Below, piece after piece: positions 8,772 through 17,038 of a DNA stretch of 64,000 bases. The translations under genes were made by a program, and so were the position numbers. Origin of the DNA: Streptomyces sp. DH24. Lineage in GTDB: Bacteria; Actinomycetota; Actinomycetes; Streptomycetales; Streptomycetaceae. The stretch is taken from assembly GCF_029813775.1 (NCBI RefSeq), contig NZ_JARVKW010000007.1, forward strand, positions 62,001 through 126,000, in the 5' to 3' direction. Each line of letters begins with the position of its first letter. The stretch's first letter is position 1. The notes beneath the pieces are model-generated. The model had not been told where the DNA came from, searched no databases, and saw only the letters and a program-made list of their open reading frames with translations.

Positions 8772-9236
8772 ATGTCCCTGCGTTCCCGCCTTGCCATAAC
8801 AGCCGCCGTCGGCATGCTCGCCGCCTCGGCCGCCGCCACGCCCGCCGTCGCGACCGACGACTGGAGCGACGGCACGAGCACCAGCAGCAGCGCCGACGGT
8901 ACCGGTGGAGGCGACGGCCCCGGCAGCGCCGACGCCCTCGGCTCCGGCGGCGACGGGGGCGGTCACCACGGCCACCACGACGGCCACGGCACCCACAAGC
9001 AGCGTTACTACAAGGGCGTCGTGACGGCCCGCACCCTCCCCCTGCGCAGCGCCCCGAACCGCGGTTCGCAGATCATCCGGTACGCCCACAAGGGCGACAT
9101 CGTCAAGATCTTCTGCAAGACCGGCGGCGAGACGGTCGACGGCAACCCGCTGTGGTACCTCCTCCCGGACGGCACCTGGGCGTGGGGCTCGGCCCGTTAC
9201 ATCGACAACATCGGTCCCGCGCCGCGCTGGTGCTGA
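8772..9236 (+). CDS. secreted SH3-like domain protein
   Basis: A 154-residue exported protein. Residues 1-28 are a signal peptide (MSLRSR, then a hydrophobic Ala-rich core, cleavage near AVA-TDD). Then a Ser/Gly/His-rich low-complexity linker (about 30-75, with HHGHHDGHG) and a bacterial SH3 domain (about 80-150: KGVVTARTLPLRSAPNRGS, with WYLLPDGTWAW and the final RYIDNI). Such domains bind cell-wall peptides. Start ATG at 8772 has GGAGGT 7 nt upstream; an upstream in-frame ATG would hide the signal peptide. The His-rich linker could bind metal, which is a guess. Followed by the SEDS gene after 43 nt. Confidence 0.88.
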   Translation: MSLRSRLAITAAVGMLAASAAATPAVATDDWSDGTSTSSSADGTGGGDGPGSADALGSGGDGGGHHGHHDGHGTHKQRYYKGVVTARTLPLRSAPNRGSQIIRYAHKGDIVKIFCKTGGETVDGNPLWYLLPDGTWAWGSARYIDNIGPAPRWC

Positions 9237-9243
9237 TGTCCGA

Positions 9244-9273
9244 AGGACACCACACGCCCTCTTTGGGTAGGTT
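9244..9273 (+). promoter_or_regulatory. possible promoter just before ftsW-like gene
   Basis: AGGACA (9244-9249), 18-bp spacer, TAGGTT (9268-9273), with the ATG only 6 nt after the -10. If real, the transcript would be leaderless or nearly so. The -35 is a weak match. Confidence 0.3.
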
Positions 9274-9279
9274 CCGGGC

Positions 9280-10641
9280 ATGAGCAAGGCCGGAACGACC
9301 CTGGCGACGGCGGAGCCGCAGGCGCCCGCCGTCCGCCTCCCCCGACGCCGCGGCGTCGAACTGGCCCTCATCGTCCTGGCCGTGTTCCTCTCGGTGTACG
9401 GCTACTGCGCTGTCGGCCTCGCACGGCAAGGCTCCGTCCCGCCCGGCGCCGCCGGTTACGGCGCCGGGCTCGGCGTGCTCGCGCTGCTGGCGCATCTCGC
9501 GGTGCGCCTCAGGGCCCCGTACGCCGATCCCCTGCTGCTGCCGATCGGCGTGCTGCTCAACGGACTGGGGCTGGTGCTGATCTACCGGCTCGACCTGGAG
9601 ACGCCGGGCGACCGCGGCGCCCCGGCCCAACTGGTGTGGTCGACCCTCGGCGTGGCCCTGTTCATCGGTGTCGTCCTGCTGCTGCGGGACCACCGGGTGC
9701 TCCAGCGGTACGCGTACGTGTGCGTCGCGGCGGCGCTGGCCCTGCTCACGCTGCCGATCTTCTTCCCGGCGGTGAACGGCGCCCGGATCTGGATCCGGGT
9801 CGCCGGCTTCTCCATCCAGCCCGGCGAGTTCGCCAAGGTGCTGCTGGCGGTGTTCTTCGCCGCGTACCTGGCCGCCAACCACAACGCGCTGGCGTACGCG
9901 GGCCGCCGCGTCTGGTTCGTGCAACTGCCCACCGGACGCGTGCTCGGCCCGGTCCTCACCATCTGGCTGCTGAGCGTCGGCGTGCTGGTCCTGGAGCGCG
10001 ACCTCGGCACCTCGCTGCTGTTCTTCGGCCTGTTCGTCGTCCTGCTGTACGTCGCCACCGGCCGCACCGGCTGGATCGCCGTCGGCCTGCTGCTGGCGTC
10101 GCTGGGCGCGGTCGCGGTGGGCTGGCTGGAGCCGCACGTGCACGGCAGGGTCGAGGACTGGCTGCACCCGTTCGCGTCGATCGAGGCGGGCCGGGGCCCG
10201 AACCAACTGGCGCAGTCCCTCTTCGCGTTCGCGGCCGGCGGGATGCTGGGCACCGGACTGGGACTCGGACACTCGGTGCTCATCGGGTTCGCGGCCAAGT
10301 CGGACTTCATCCTGGCCACGGCGGGCGAGGAGCTGGGCCTGGCGGGACTGTCCGCGATCTTCCTGCTGTACGGGCTGCTGGTGGAGCGGGGCTACCGGGC
10401 GGGCCTGGCGCTGCGCGACCCGTTCGGCCGGCTGCTCGCGGTCGGGCTCTCCTCGCTGGTGGCGATCCAGGTGTTCGTGATCGCGGGCGGGGTGACGGGG
10501 CTGATCCCGCTGACCGGCATGGCGATGCCGTTCCTGGCGCAGGGCGGTTCGTCGGTCGTCACCAACTGGGCGATCGTGGCGCTGCTGGCCCGCGTGAGCG
10601 ACTCGGCCAGGCGCCGGCACGACGAGGGACCCGGGTCGTGA
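9280..10641 (+). CDS. SEDS family glycosyltransferase (FtsW/RodA/SpoVE)
   Basis: A 453-residue polytopic membrane protein with about ten hydrophobic segments. SEDS proteins polymerise lipid II into glycan strands, each with a class B penicillin-binding protein. Family features: VNGARIWIRVAGFSIQPGEF (the conserved Q-P-x-E segment), ERDLGTSLLFFGLF, the large loop with WLHPFASIEAGRGPNQ, QSLFAFAAGGMLGTGLG, the ATAGEELGL segment and FLAQGGSSVV near the end. The class B PBP gene follows immediately, with an overlapping or near-abutting start, so this is the enzyme pair. Whether it serves division, sporulation or elongation cannot be told from sequence. Confidence 0.93.
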   Translation: MSKAGTTLATAEPQAPAVRLPRRRGVELALIVLAVFLSVYGYCAVGLARQGSVPPGAAGYGAGLGVLALLAHLAVRLRAPYADPLLLPIGVLLNGLGLVLIYRLDLETPGDRGAPAQLVWSTLGVALFIGVVLLLRDHRVLQRYAYVCVAAALALLTLPIFFPAVNGARIWIRVAGFSIQPGEFAKVLLAVFFAAYLAANHNALAYAGRRVWFVQLPTGRVLGPVLTIWLLSVGVLVLERDLGTSLLFFGLFVVLLYVATGRTGWIAVGLLLASLGAVAVGWLEPHVHGRVEDWLHPFASIEAGRGPNQLAQSLFAFAAGGMLGTGLGLGHSVLIGFAAKSDFILATAGEELGLAGLSAIFLLYGLLVERGYRAGLALRDPFGRLLAVGLSSLVAIQVFVIAGGVTGLIPLTGMAMPFLAQGGSSVVTNWAIVALLARVSDSARRRHDEGPGS

Positions 10642-10704
10642 CCGTACGGCGGGCCACCCGCGCCCCGATCCGCCGGGACCGCGCCGCGGCCGGCGGCGTC
10701 ACCG

Positions 10705-10745
10705 TGACCGGGGACGGCGCCATGACCGGGGACGGCGCCATGACC
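10705..10745 (+). repeat. 18-bp tandem repeat that duplicates the PBP start codon
   Basis: GACCGGGGACGGCGCCAT occurs twice in a row (6-codon unit T-G-D-G-A-M), preceded by a GTG version, so three possible starts (GTG about 10704, ATG 10722, ATG 10740) have the same upstream GGGGAC. Confidence 0.75.
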
Positions 10746-12218
10746 CGGTACATCCGGCACGCCGGGGTGTTCTGCGCGCTGCTGCTGGTGGCGCTGCTGG
10801 TGAACGCGGCCCGCGTGCAGGTGGTGCAGGCCCCCGCCCACGACGCCAATCCCGCCAACCGGCGGCAGGACATCGCCCGTTACCAGGGCCCGCGCGGCGA
10901 CATCCTGGTCGGCGGGCGGCCGGTGACCGGCTCCCGCGACACCGCCGAGCAGCTGCGCCACGAGCGGACGTACGCCGACGGCCCGCTGTACGCGCCGGTC
11001 ACCGGCTTCGCCTCGCAGCTGTACGGGACGTCGCTGCTGGAGCGGGCCGAGGACGGGGTGCTGTCCGGCTCGGACCCGATGCTGGCGCCGCTCCCGCTGT
11101 GGAACGACCTGACGCGGGGCCGCAGTTCGGGCGGCGACGTGGAGACCACGATCAACCCGGCGGCGCAGCGCGCGGCGTTCCGGGGGCTCGGCTCCCGCAA
11201 GGGCGCGGTGGCGGCGGTGGAGCCGGCGACGGGACGCATCCTGGCGCTGGTGTCGGCGCCGTCGTACGACCCGCAGGTTCTGTCCGGGAACGGGGCGACG
11301 GCCGCGCGGTCGTGGGCGCGGCTGAACGGCGACGGTGACAAGCCGATGCTGAACCGGGCGGTGCGGCAGACGTATCCGCCGGGTTCGACGTTCAAGGTGG
11401 TCACCGCGGCGGCGGCGCTGGACGCGGGCGTGATCAGGGACCTGGACGCGCCAACCGACTCCCCCGCCCCGTACACCCTGCCGGGGACGACGACGCGGCT
11501 GACGAACGAGGCGGACGGCTGCGTGGACGCCTCCCTGCGCGACGCGTTCACGTGGTCGTGCAACACGGTGTTCGCGAAGCTCGGCGTGGACGTGGGCGTG
11601 CGGGACATGTCGGCGACGGCGGAGGCGTTCGGCTTCAACGACGGCGGGCTGGGGATCCCGTTCCCCGTCGCGCGCAGCACCTTCGACACGTCGGTGGACG
11701 ACGCGCAGCTCGCGCTGTCGTCGATCGGGCAGTACAACACGCGTGCCACGCCGCTGCAGATGGCGACGGTCGCGGCGGCGGTCGCCAACGGCGGTCTGGT
11801 GCGGACGCCGTACCTCGTGGAGCGGACGACGCGGGCGGGCGGGGAGACGCTCCGGACGGCCGGTGCGCGGCCGGTGCGGCAGGCCATGCACCCGGCGACG
11901 TCCGTGCGGCTGAGGAAGCTGATGCGGGACGTCGTGGAGCGGGGCACCGGCCGGAACGCGGCGGTGCGCGGCGCGACGGTCGGCGGCAAGACCGGCACCG
12001 CCCAGCACGGCATCGGCAACGCGGGGACGCCGTACGCCTGGTTCGTGTCGTGGGCGCAGGGCAACCGCGACATGGAGCCGAAGGTGGCGGTCGCGGTGGT
12101 CGTGGAGGACGCCTCGGCGCGCCGCGGGGACATCACGGGCGGCGGGGTGGCGGCGCCGATCGCGCGCGCGGTGATGGAGGCGGTGCTCGGCACGCGGCCG
12201 GGCCGGGCCGGCCGCTGA
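10740..12218 (+). CDS. class B penicillin-binding protein (PbpA/FtsI-like transpeptidase)
   Basis: A D,D-transpeptidase that cross-links peptidoglycan made by the preceding SEDS protein. One membrane anchor (about residues 7-25, HAGVFCALLLVALLVNAARV), a dimerisation/pedestal region, then transpeptidase motifs: PPGSTFKVV (SxxK, nucleophile Ser), SCN in TWSCNTVF (SxN), and GGKTGTAQ (KTG). At 492 residues from ATG 10740 the length fits PbpA. Other in-frame starts exist: GTG 10638, which overlaps the ftsW stop as GTGA with GAGGGA upstream (526 residues), and ATG 10722; the last two ATGs lie in an 18-bp repeat. I chose 10740 because it puts the anchor next to the N-terminus, as in relatives. Confidence 0.9.
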   Translation: MTRYIRHAGVFCALLLVALLVNAARVQVVQAPAHDANPANRRQDIARYQGPRGDILVGGRPVTGSRDTAEQLRHERTYADGPLYAPVTGFASQLYGTSLLERAEDGVLSGSDPMLAPLPLWNDLTRGRSSGGDVETTINPAAQRAAFRGLGSRKGAVAAVEPATGRILALVSAPSYDPQVLSGNGATAARSWARLNGDGDKPMLNRAVRQTYPPGSTFKVVTAAAALDAGVIRDLDAPTDSPAPYTLPGTTTRLTNEADGCVDASLRDAFTWSCNTVFAKLGVDVGVRDMSATAEAFGFNDGGLGIPFPVARSTFDTSVDDAQLALSSIGQYNTRATPLQMATVAAAVANGGLVRTPYLVERTTRAGGETLRTAGARPVRQAMHPATSVRLRKLMRDVVERGTGRNAAVRGATVGGKTGTAQHGIGNAGTPYAWFVSWAQGNRDMEPKVAVAVVVEDASARRGDITGGGVAAPIARAVMEAVLGTRPGRAGR

Positions 12219-12251
12219 GCCGAGTCGCTGCCCGGTCGCCGGCGGTTCGTG

Positions 12252-12320
12252 GGGCCGGGTCGCTGAGCCGGGTCGTAGAGCCGGGTCGTAGAGCCGGGTC
12301 GTAGAGCCGGGTCGCTGGGC
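12252..12320. repeat. 13-bp tandem repeat after the PBP gene
   Basis: Five copies of a GAGCCGGGTCGTA-type unit: 12252, 12265, 12278, 12291 and 12304, with the outer copies ending CGCT. The 287-nt gap between the PBP stop and the AurF-like gene otherwise holds no gene. Confidence 0.85.
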
Positions 12321-12356
12321 CGGGGACGTCTCGTCGCGGGGTGGCCCGGCCCGCCC

Positions 12357-12373
12357 CATCGGCATGGCCGATG
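12357..12373. promoter_or_regulatory. short perfect inverted repeat upstream of the AurF-like gene
   Basis: CATCGGC-ATG-GCCGATG, 7-nt arms around a 3-nt centre, about 130 nt before the ATG. It could be a small operator or hairpin. A loose TTGACG (12419-12424) and CATAAG (12445-12450) pair follows, with poor spacing. Confidence 0.3.
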
Positions 12374-12505
12374 CCGTCGTTCCGTGCGGCCCCGGGTGAA
12401 CAAGTCGTGCGCGGGGGATTGACGGGCTTGCTGACAGGCAGTCTCATAAGGGAAGTGAACCGCCGGTAACCCAGACACGCCCCCGCACGACGAGGTGGAA
12501 CCAGC

Positions 12506-13444
12506 ATGACGACCCTGACGGAAGCCGACGCGCTCGAAGGGCTGCGCGACGCGCTCGGCCTGCTCAAAGACCGGGAGCAGGTGGCCGAACGGCTGCTCGA
12601 CTCTTCCGCCAAGCACTCCTTCGACCCGGACAAGGAGCTGGACTGGGACGCGCCCTTCGAGGAGGGCAAGTGGTTCTGGCCGCCGGAGCTGGTCTCGCTG
12701 TACGACACTCCGCTGTGGAAGCGGATGAGCGAGGAGCAGCGCATCCTGCTGTCCCAGCACGAGGCCGCCGCGCTCGCGTCCCTCGGCATCTGGTTCGAGA
12801 TCATCCTGATGCAGCTGCTGTGCCGGCACATCTACGACAAGGCGGCGACGAGCGCCCACGTCCGGTACGCGCTCACCGAGATCGAGGACGAGTGCCGGCA
12901 CTCGAAGATGTTCGCGCGGCTCATCTCGCGCGGCGGGACGCCCTGGTACCCGGTCAGCCGCGTCCACCAGAACCTCGGCCGGCTGTTCAAGACCATCTCC
13001 ACCACGCCCGGCTCCTTCACCGCGACCCTGCTCGGTGAGGAGGTCCTGGACTGGATGCAGCGCCTGACCTTCCCGGACGAGCGTGTCCAGCCGCTGATCC
13101 GCGGCGTCACGAAGATCCACGTCGTGGAGGAGGCGCGGCACGTGCGCTACGCCCGCGAGGAGCTGCGCCGCCAGATGGTGACGGCGCCGAAGTGGTCGCA
13201 GGAGTTCACCCGCGTCACCTCCGGCGAGTTCGCCCGCGTCTTCTCGGTCGCGTTCATCAACCCGGACGTGTACACGAACGTCGGTCTCGACAAGCGCGAG
13301 GCGATGGCGCAGGTCAAGGCCAGCGTCCACCGCCGCGAGGTCATGCAGAAGGGCGCCAGGCGCCTGACCGACTTCCTGGACGACATCGGCGTGCTGCGCG
13401 GCGTCGGACGCAAGCTGTGGCAGTCGTCGGGCCTGCTGGCCTGA
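12506..13444 (+). CDS. AurF-like di-iron oxygenase (p-aminobenzoate N-oxygenase family)
   Basis: A 312-residue all-alpha protein with the carboxylate/His ligands of non-heme di-iron enzymes: SQHEAAALASLGIWFE, then EIEDECRHSKMF (E-x-x-H), then LLGEEVLDW and VVEEARHVRYAREEL (E-x-x-x-H). AurF itself oxidises p-aminobenzoate to p-nitrobenzoate; other members act on other amines or alkyl groups, and the substrate here is unknown. ATG at 12506, with GAGGTGGAA upstream (spacing about 9). A TetR regulator starts 50 nt downstream on the same strand, so it probably controls this gene. No biosynthetic cluster surrounds it, which argues for a housekeeping or stress role. Confidence 0.85.
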   Translation: MTTLTEADALEGLRDALGLLKDREQVAERLLDSSAKHSFDPDKELDWDAPFEEGKWFWPPELVSLYDTPLWKRMSEEQRILLSQHEAAALASLGIWFEIILMQLLCRHIYDKAATSAHVRYALTEIEDECRHSKMFARLISRGGTPWYPVSRVHQNLGRLFKTISTTPGSFTATLLGEEVLDWMQRLTFPDERVQPLIRGVTKIHVVEEARHVRYAREELRRQMVTAPKWSQEFTRVTSGEFARVFSVAFINPDVYTNVGLDKREAMAQVKASVHRREVMQKGARRLTDFLDDIGVLRGVGRKLWQSSGLLA

Positions 13445-13494
13445 CCGCACCCGTGGGCCGGGGCGGGGCGGGCGGCACCGGTTACGCTGCGGTC

Positions 13495-14148
13495 ATGACC
13501 CCGCAGGCCGCCAGCCCCGCCTACCGCCGGCTCAGCGTGGAGGAGCGCCGCAGTCAGCTCCTCGACGCCGCGCTGTCCCTCTTCGCGCACCGCGACCCGG
13601 AGGACGTCTCCCTGGACGACGTGGCGGAGCGGGCGGGGGTGTCACGTCCCTTGGTGTACCGCTACTTCCCGGGCGGCAAGCAGCAGTTGTACGAGGCCGC
13701 CCTCAGGTCCGCCGCCGAGGAGCTGGAGCAGTGCTTCGACGAGCCCCGCGAGGGCCCGCTGCTCGACCGGCTCTCCCGCGCCCTGGACCGCTATCTCGCG
13801 TTCGTCGCCGACCACGACACCGGCTTCAGCGCCCTGCTGCGGGGCGGCAGCGTCGCCGCGACCTCCCGCACGAGCGCCATCGTGGACGGCGTGCGGCGGG
13901 CCGCCGCCGAGCACATCCTCAGCCATCTCGGCGTCACCGAGCCCGGCCCCCGGCTGCGCATGACGGTCCGCATGTGGATCACGGCCGTCGAGGCGGCGTC
14001 CCTGATCTGGCTCGACGAGGGCAAGCAGCCGCCCTCCGACGAGCTGCGGGACTGGCTCGTGGAACAGTTCCTGGCGGTGCTGTCGGTGACCGCGCGCCGC
14101 GACCCGCAGACCGAGGCGCTGGTCCTGGCGCTCGCCGGGGATGTCTGA
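13495..14148 (+). CDS. TetR-family transcriptional regulator
   Basis: A 217-residue repressor. N-terminal HTH about residues 18-62: RRSQLLDAALSLFA, VSLDDVAERAGVSRPLVYRYF, GGKQQLYEAAL, which is the TetR fold. The C-terminal part is an all-helical ligand domain ending in AVEAASLIWLDEGKQPP. The start at ATG 13495 is set by similarity to other members; upstream GC-rich DNA has no clear ribosome site. Gene order suggests control of the AurF-like gene before it. The next small gene overlaps its end by 8 nt. Confidence 0.9.
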   Translation: MTPQAASPAYRRLSVEERRSQLLDAALSLFAHRDPEDVSLDDVAERAGVSRPLVYRYFPGGKQQLYEAALRSAAEELEQCFDEPREGPLLDRLSRALDRYLAFVADHDTGFSALLRGGSVAATSRTSAIVDGVRRAAAEHILSHLGVTEPGPRLRMTVRMWITAVEAASLIWLDEGKQPPSDELRDWLVEQFLAVLSVTARRDPQTEALVLALAGDV

Positions 14149-14473
14149 CACTGGTGGCGTGAAGAGCGAAGACACCCCGTTCGAGGGCGGCCCCATGGAC
14201 GGCCGGGTGCTGCCGGTGCTGACCGGCATGACCGGCCACCCGCCCAAGACCTACCGCATCCCCGTACCGGACCCCCGCGGCGGCCCACCCACGGTCCTCG
14301 TCTACCGGCGCGTGCCCCGGGACCCGGACGGACGCGTCGGGCTCACCCGCCGCTGGAAGTACGCGTACGACCCCGGGGGCGCGGGCGGCGGCCGCCCGAA
14401 GTGGCCGTGGTCCAGACCGGCACCCCGGCCGGACGCCACGCCGGGCGGCAAGCCGGAGGACACCGACGGGTGA
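14141..14473 (+). CDS. conserved-looking small hypothetical protein, 110 aa
   Basis: Overlaps the TetR gene by 8 nt (ATG 14141); GTG 14159 is an alternative start. The product is Pro/Gly/Arg-rich, with a central ordered part (KTYRIPVPDP, PPTVLVYRRVPRD, GLTRRWKYAYDP) of short beta strands and a disordered C-terminus. Hydrophilic, no signal peptide. Coupling to the TetR gene implies co-expression. I do not recognise a function. Confidence 0.6.
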   Translation: MSDTGGVKSEDTPFEGGPMDGRVLPVLTGMTGHPPKTYRIPVPDPRGGPPTVLVYRRVPRDPDGRVGLTRRWKYAYDPGGAGGGRPKWPWSRPAPRPDATPGGKPEDTDG

Positions 14474-14575
14474 CGGGGTTGCGCCGAACCGCGCACACTC
14501 GGCGCGCGGCCCGCGCGGGCACGGCAGATGCTCGCGGTGCGGAGCGGAGAAGCCGCCCGCACCGGAGGTGATGAC

Positions 14576-15799
14576 GTGTCAGGAAGGCTTCTGCGTCTGG
14601 TCTGTGCGGCTGCGGTGGCGACCCAGGCCGTCCTCGTCGCCGTCCCGGCGGCGGCCGAACCGGAACCGGTGGAAACCGGCGAACAGTCCGCCACCGAGCC
14701 GGTACCGGACGAATCCGGCGGACAGTCCCCGGCCGAGGCGGAACCGGCCGAGCCCGGTGAGCGGTCCGTGGCCGAGCTGCTGACGGACCTTCAGCGGCTG
14801 TACCGGGACGCCGAGCGGGCCACCGAGGCGTACAACGCGACCGAGGAGAAGCTCAGGCAGCGGCGCGCCGAGACCGCGCGCCTCGAACGCGAACTCGCCC
14901 GCGCCCGGCTGAGACTGCACGACAGCCGCACCGCCGCCGGACGGCTGGCCCGCCAGCAGTACCAGAGCAGCACCGACATCTCGCCCTACGTACGGCTGCT
15001 GCTGGCCCGCGATCCGCAGCGCGCGCTCGACCAGGGGCATGTGATCGGGCAGGTGGCCCGCGGCCGGGCCGAGACGGTGGACCGGCTCACCGGCAGCGAG
15101 CAGAAGGCGGACGAGCTGGCCCGCAAGGCACGCAAGGCCCTCGACGACCAACTCGTCCTGGCCGAGCGGCGGAAGAAGGAGCGGGACGACGTCCGGCGGC
15201 ACCTGAAGGACGTCGAGGAACTGCTCGCCTCGCTCACCGCCGACCAGCTCGCCGAGGTCGCGAAGCTGGAGAGGGACGGGATCGCGAAGGCGCAGGAGCG
15301 GTTCGTGGCGTCCGGGGCGCTCAGCAGCGTCGGGCGGCCGACGGCGGCCGGCGAGCGGGCGGTGCGCTTCGCGGTGCGGCAGATCGGCAAGCCGTACCAG
15401 TGGGGCGCCGAGGGGCCCCGGGCGTACGACTGCTCGGGGCTGACCTCCGAGGCCTGGGCGCACGCCGGCCGGTCCGTGCCGCGCACCAGCCAGGAGCAGT
15501 GGGCGCGGCTGGAGCGGGTCCCGCTGCGGGAGCTGCGGCCCGGCGACCTCGTCGTGTACTTCCCGGAGGCCACGCACGTCGCCCTCTACCTCGGCGACGG
15601 CATGGTCGTGCAGGCGCCGCGGCCGGGCGCGAGGATCAAGGTGTCGCCGATCGCGGCGAACCCGGTGCTGGGCGCGGTACGCCCCGACCCGGGCGGGGAG
15701 CCCGTGGCGCACTACGCGCCGCCGGAACTCCCCGAGGGTGCCACGGACGGATCGGACGAGGGCTACGCGCCCGCCGCTCCGGAGACCTCCATCAGGTAG
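14576..15799 (+). CDS. secreted coiled-coil NlpC/P60 peptidoglycan hydrolase
   Basis: A 407-residue exported wall hydrolase (gamma-D-glutamyl-diaminopimelate endopeptidase type). Residues 1-30 are a signal peptide ending near AAA-EPEP; an acidic Pro/Glu linker and a long coiled coil (about 65-240, Glu/Arg/Lys heptads) follow; the NlpC/P60 domain is about 265-370, with catalytic Cys in YDCSGLTSEAW and His in ATHVALYLGDG. Coiled-coil NlpC/P60 proteins (RipA type) act in cell separation or sporulation. Start GTG 14576, with GGAGGT 6 nt upstream. Its 3' end overlaps the 3' end of the convergent monooxygenase gene by 37 nt. Confidence 0.93.
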   Translation: MSGRLLRLVCAAAVATQAVLVAVPAAAEPEPVETGEQSATEPVPDESGGQSPAEAEPAEPGERSVAELLTDLQRLYRDAERATEAYNATEEKLRQRRAETARLERELARARLRLHDSRTAAGRLARQQYQSSTDISPYVRLLLARDPQRALDQGHVIGQVARGRAETVDRLTGSEQKADELARKARKALDDQLVLAERRKKERDDVRRHLKDVEELLASLTADQLAEVAKLERDGIAKAQERFVASGALSSVGRPTAAGERAVRFAVRQIGKPYQWGAEGPRAYDCSGLTSEAWAHAGRSVPRTSQEQWARLERVPLRELRPGDLVVYFPEATHVALYLGDGMVVQAPRPGARIKVSPIAANPVLGAVRPDPGGEPVAHYAPPELPEGATDGSDEGYAPAAPETSIR

Positions 15800-17025
15800 G
15801 CCTGGGTCTTCTCGGGCTCGTAGAAGAAGTTCTCGAAGTCGGCCGGGTTGTTGAAGCCGTTGGCGAAGCGGTCGGCGACCGCCTGGATCTCGCCGCCCGC
15901 GCCGATCAGGTTCAGGACGTGCTCCGGCGGCGGGGCCAGCATCGTGTTCGTCCACTTGGTGACGTGCTGGGCCGTGTCCCAGTAGCGGGCGAAGGTCTGC
16001 TCCATCCAGGCCTCGTCGAACGGCTTGTCGCCGTGCTCCAGGATCGAGGCGAGGTAGGCGGCGGCGCACTTGGACGCCGAGTTGGAGCCCTGGCCGGTGA
16101 CCGGGTCGTTCGCCACGACGACGTCGGCGACGCCGAGCACCAGGCCGCCGCCGGGCAGCCGGCCGACGGGCTTGCGGACGGTGGGGGCGTAGCGGCCTGC
16201 GAGGGTGCCGCCCGCGTCGGTCAGTTCGACCTTGGTGGCCCGCGCGTACTCCCAGGGGACGTACCGCTCCATGAGTTCCAGGGTCAGGGAGAGGTGCTCC
16301 GCCGGGTCCTTGACGCCGTTGAAGACGTCCAGCGGGCCGCCGGGTATGCCCTCCCAGAACAGGATGTCGGCGCGGCCCGAGGTGGTCAGGCACGGCATGA
16401 CGAACAGCTCGCCGACGCCCGGCACCAGGTTGCAGCGGACGCCCTCGGTGTCCGGGTGCTCCGGACGCGGGGCGAGGCCGTGCACGTAGGCGACGGCGAG
16501 GGCGCGCTGCGGCTCGCTGTACGGGGAGCGCTCCGGGTCGCGCTCGAACATCTGGACCAGCTCGCCCTTGCCCGCGGAGACGAGCACGAGGTCGTAGGCG
16601 CGGGAGAAGTAGTCGAGGTCGCCGACCGCCGCGCCGTGGATGACGAGCTGGCCGCCGCGCTGCGCGAACGTCTCCATCCAGCCGGCCATCTTCACGCGCT
16701 GGTCGATGGACTGCGCGAACCCGTCGAGGTGACCGAGCCAGTCGATGGCGCGCTGGGCGGGTCCCTCGGCCCACGAGCCGGGTGCCGCGACCGAGACGCC
16801 GAGTCCGCGGATCTTCGGGGCCTGGGACTCCCAGAAGTTCAGCTGGAGGTCGCGCTCGTGCTGCAGCGCCGTGTGGAACATGCACTGCGTCGACATGACC
16901 CGTCCGGCGCGGATCTCGTCCGCGGTCCGGTTGGACATCAGGGTGACCTCGTACCCCTGCGACTGGAGTCCGAGGGCGATCTGGAGGCCGGACTGACCGG
17001 CTCCGACGACGAGTATCTTCCGCAT
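15763..17025 (-). CDS. styrene/indole monooxygenase-like FAD enzyme
   Basis: A 420-residue flavoprotein of the StyA type. The N-terminus KILVVGAGQSGLQIALGLQ is the FAD Rossmann motif; VMSTQCMFHTAL and GLGVSVAAPG match the StyA substrate part; GVADVVVANDPVTGQGSN is the second FAD motif (the DP-x-x-G-x-G-x-N type). Such enzymes need a separate flavin reductase and epoxidise styrene or indole. It is 13 nt downstream of cvnD on the same strand, so it is the fifth gene of the conservon operon, the place where other conservons carry a cytochrome P450. AGGAG precedes ATG 17025. The C-terminus overlaps the NlpC/P60 gene convergently. Substrate unknown. Confidence 0.88.
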   Translation of the reverse strand: MRKILVVGAGQSGLQIALGLQSQGYEVTLMSNRTADEIRAGRVMSTQCMFHTALQHERDLQLNFWESQAPKIRGLGVSVAAPGSWAEGPAQRAIDWLGHLDGFAQSIDQRVKMAGWMETFAQRGGQLVIHGAAVGDLDYFSRAYDLVLVSAGKGELVQMFERDPERSPYSEPQRALAVAYVHGLAPRPEHPDTEGVRCNLVPGVGELFVMPCLTTSGRADILFWEGIPGGPLDVFNGVKDPAEHLSLTLELMERYVPWEYARATKVELTDAGGTLAGRYAPTVRKPVGRLPGGGLVLGVADVVVANDPVTGQGSNSASKCAAAYLASILEHGDKPFDEAWMEQTFARYWDTAQHVTKWTNTMLAPPPEHVLNLIGAGGEIQAVADRFANGFNNPADFENFFYEPEKTQAYLMEVSGAAGA

Positions 17026-17038
17026 GCGGGTGGTTCTC

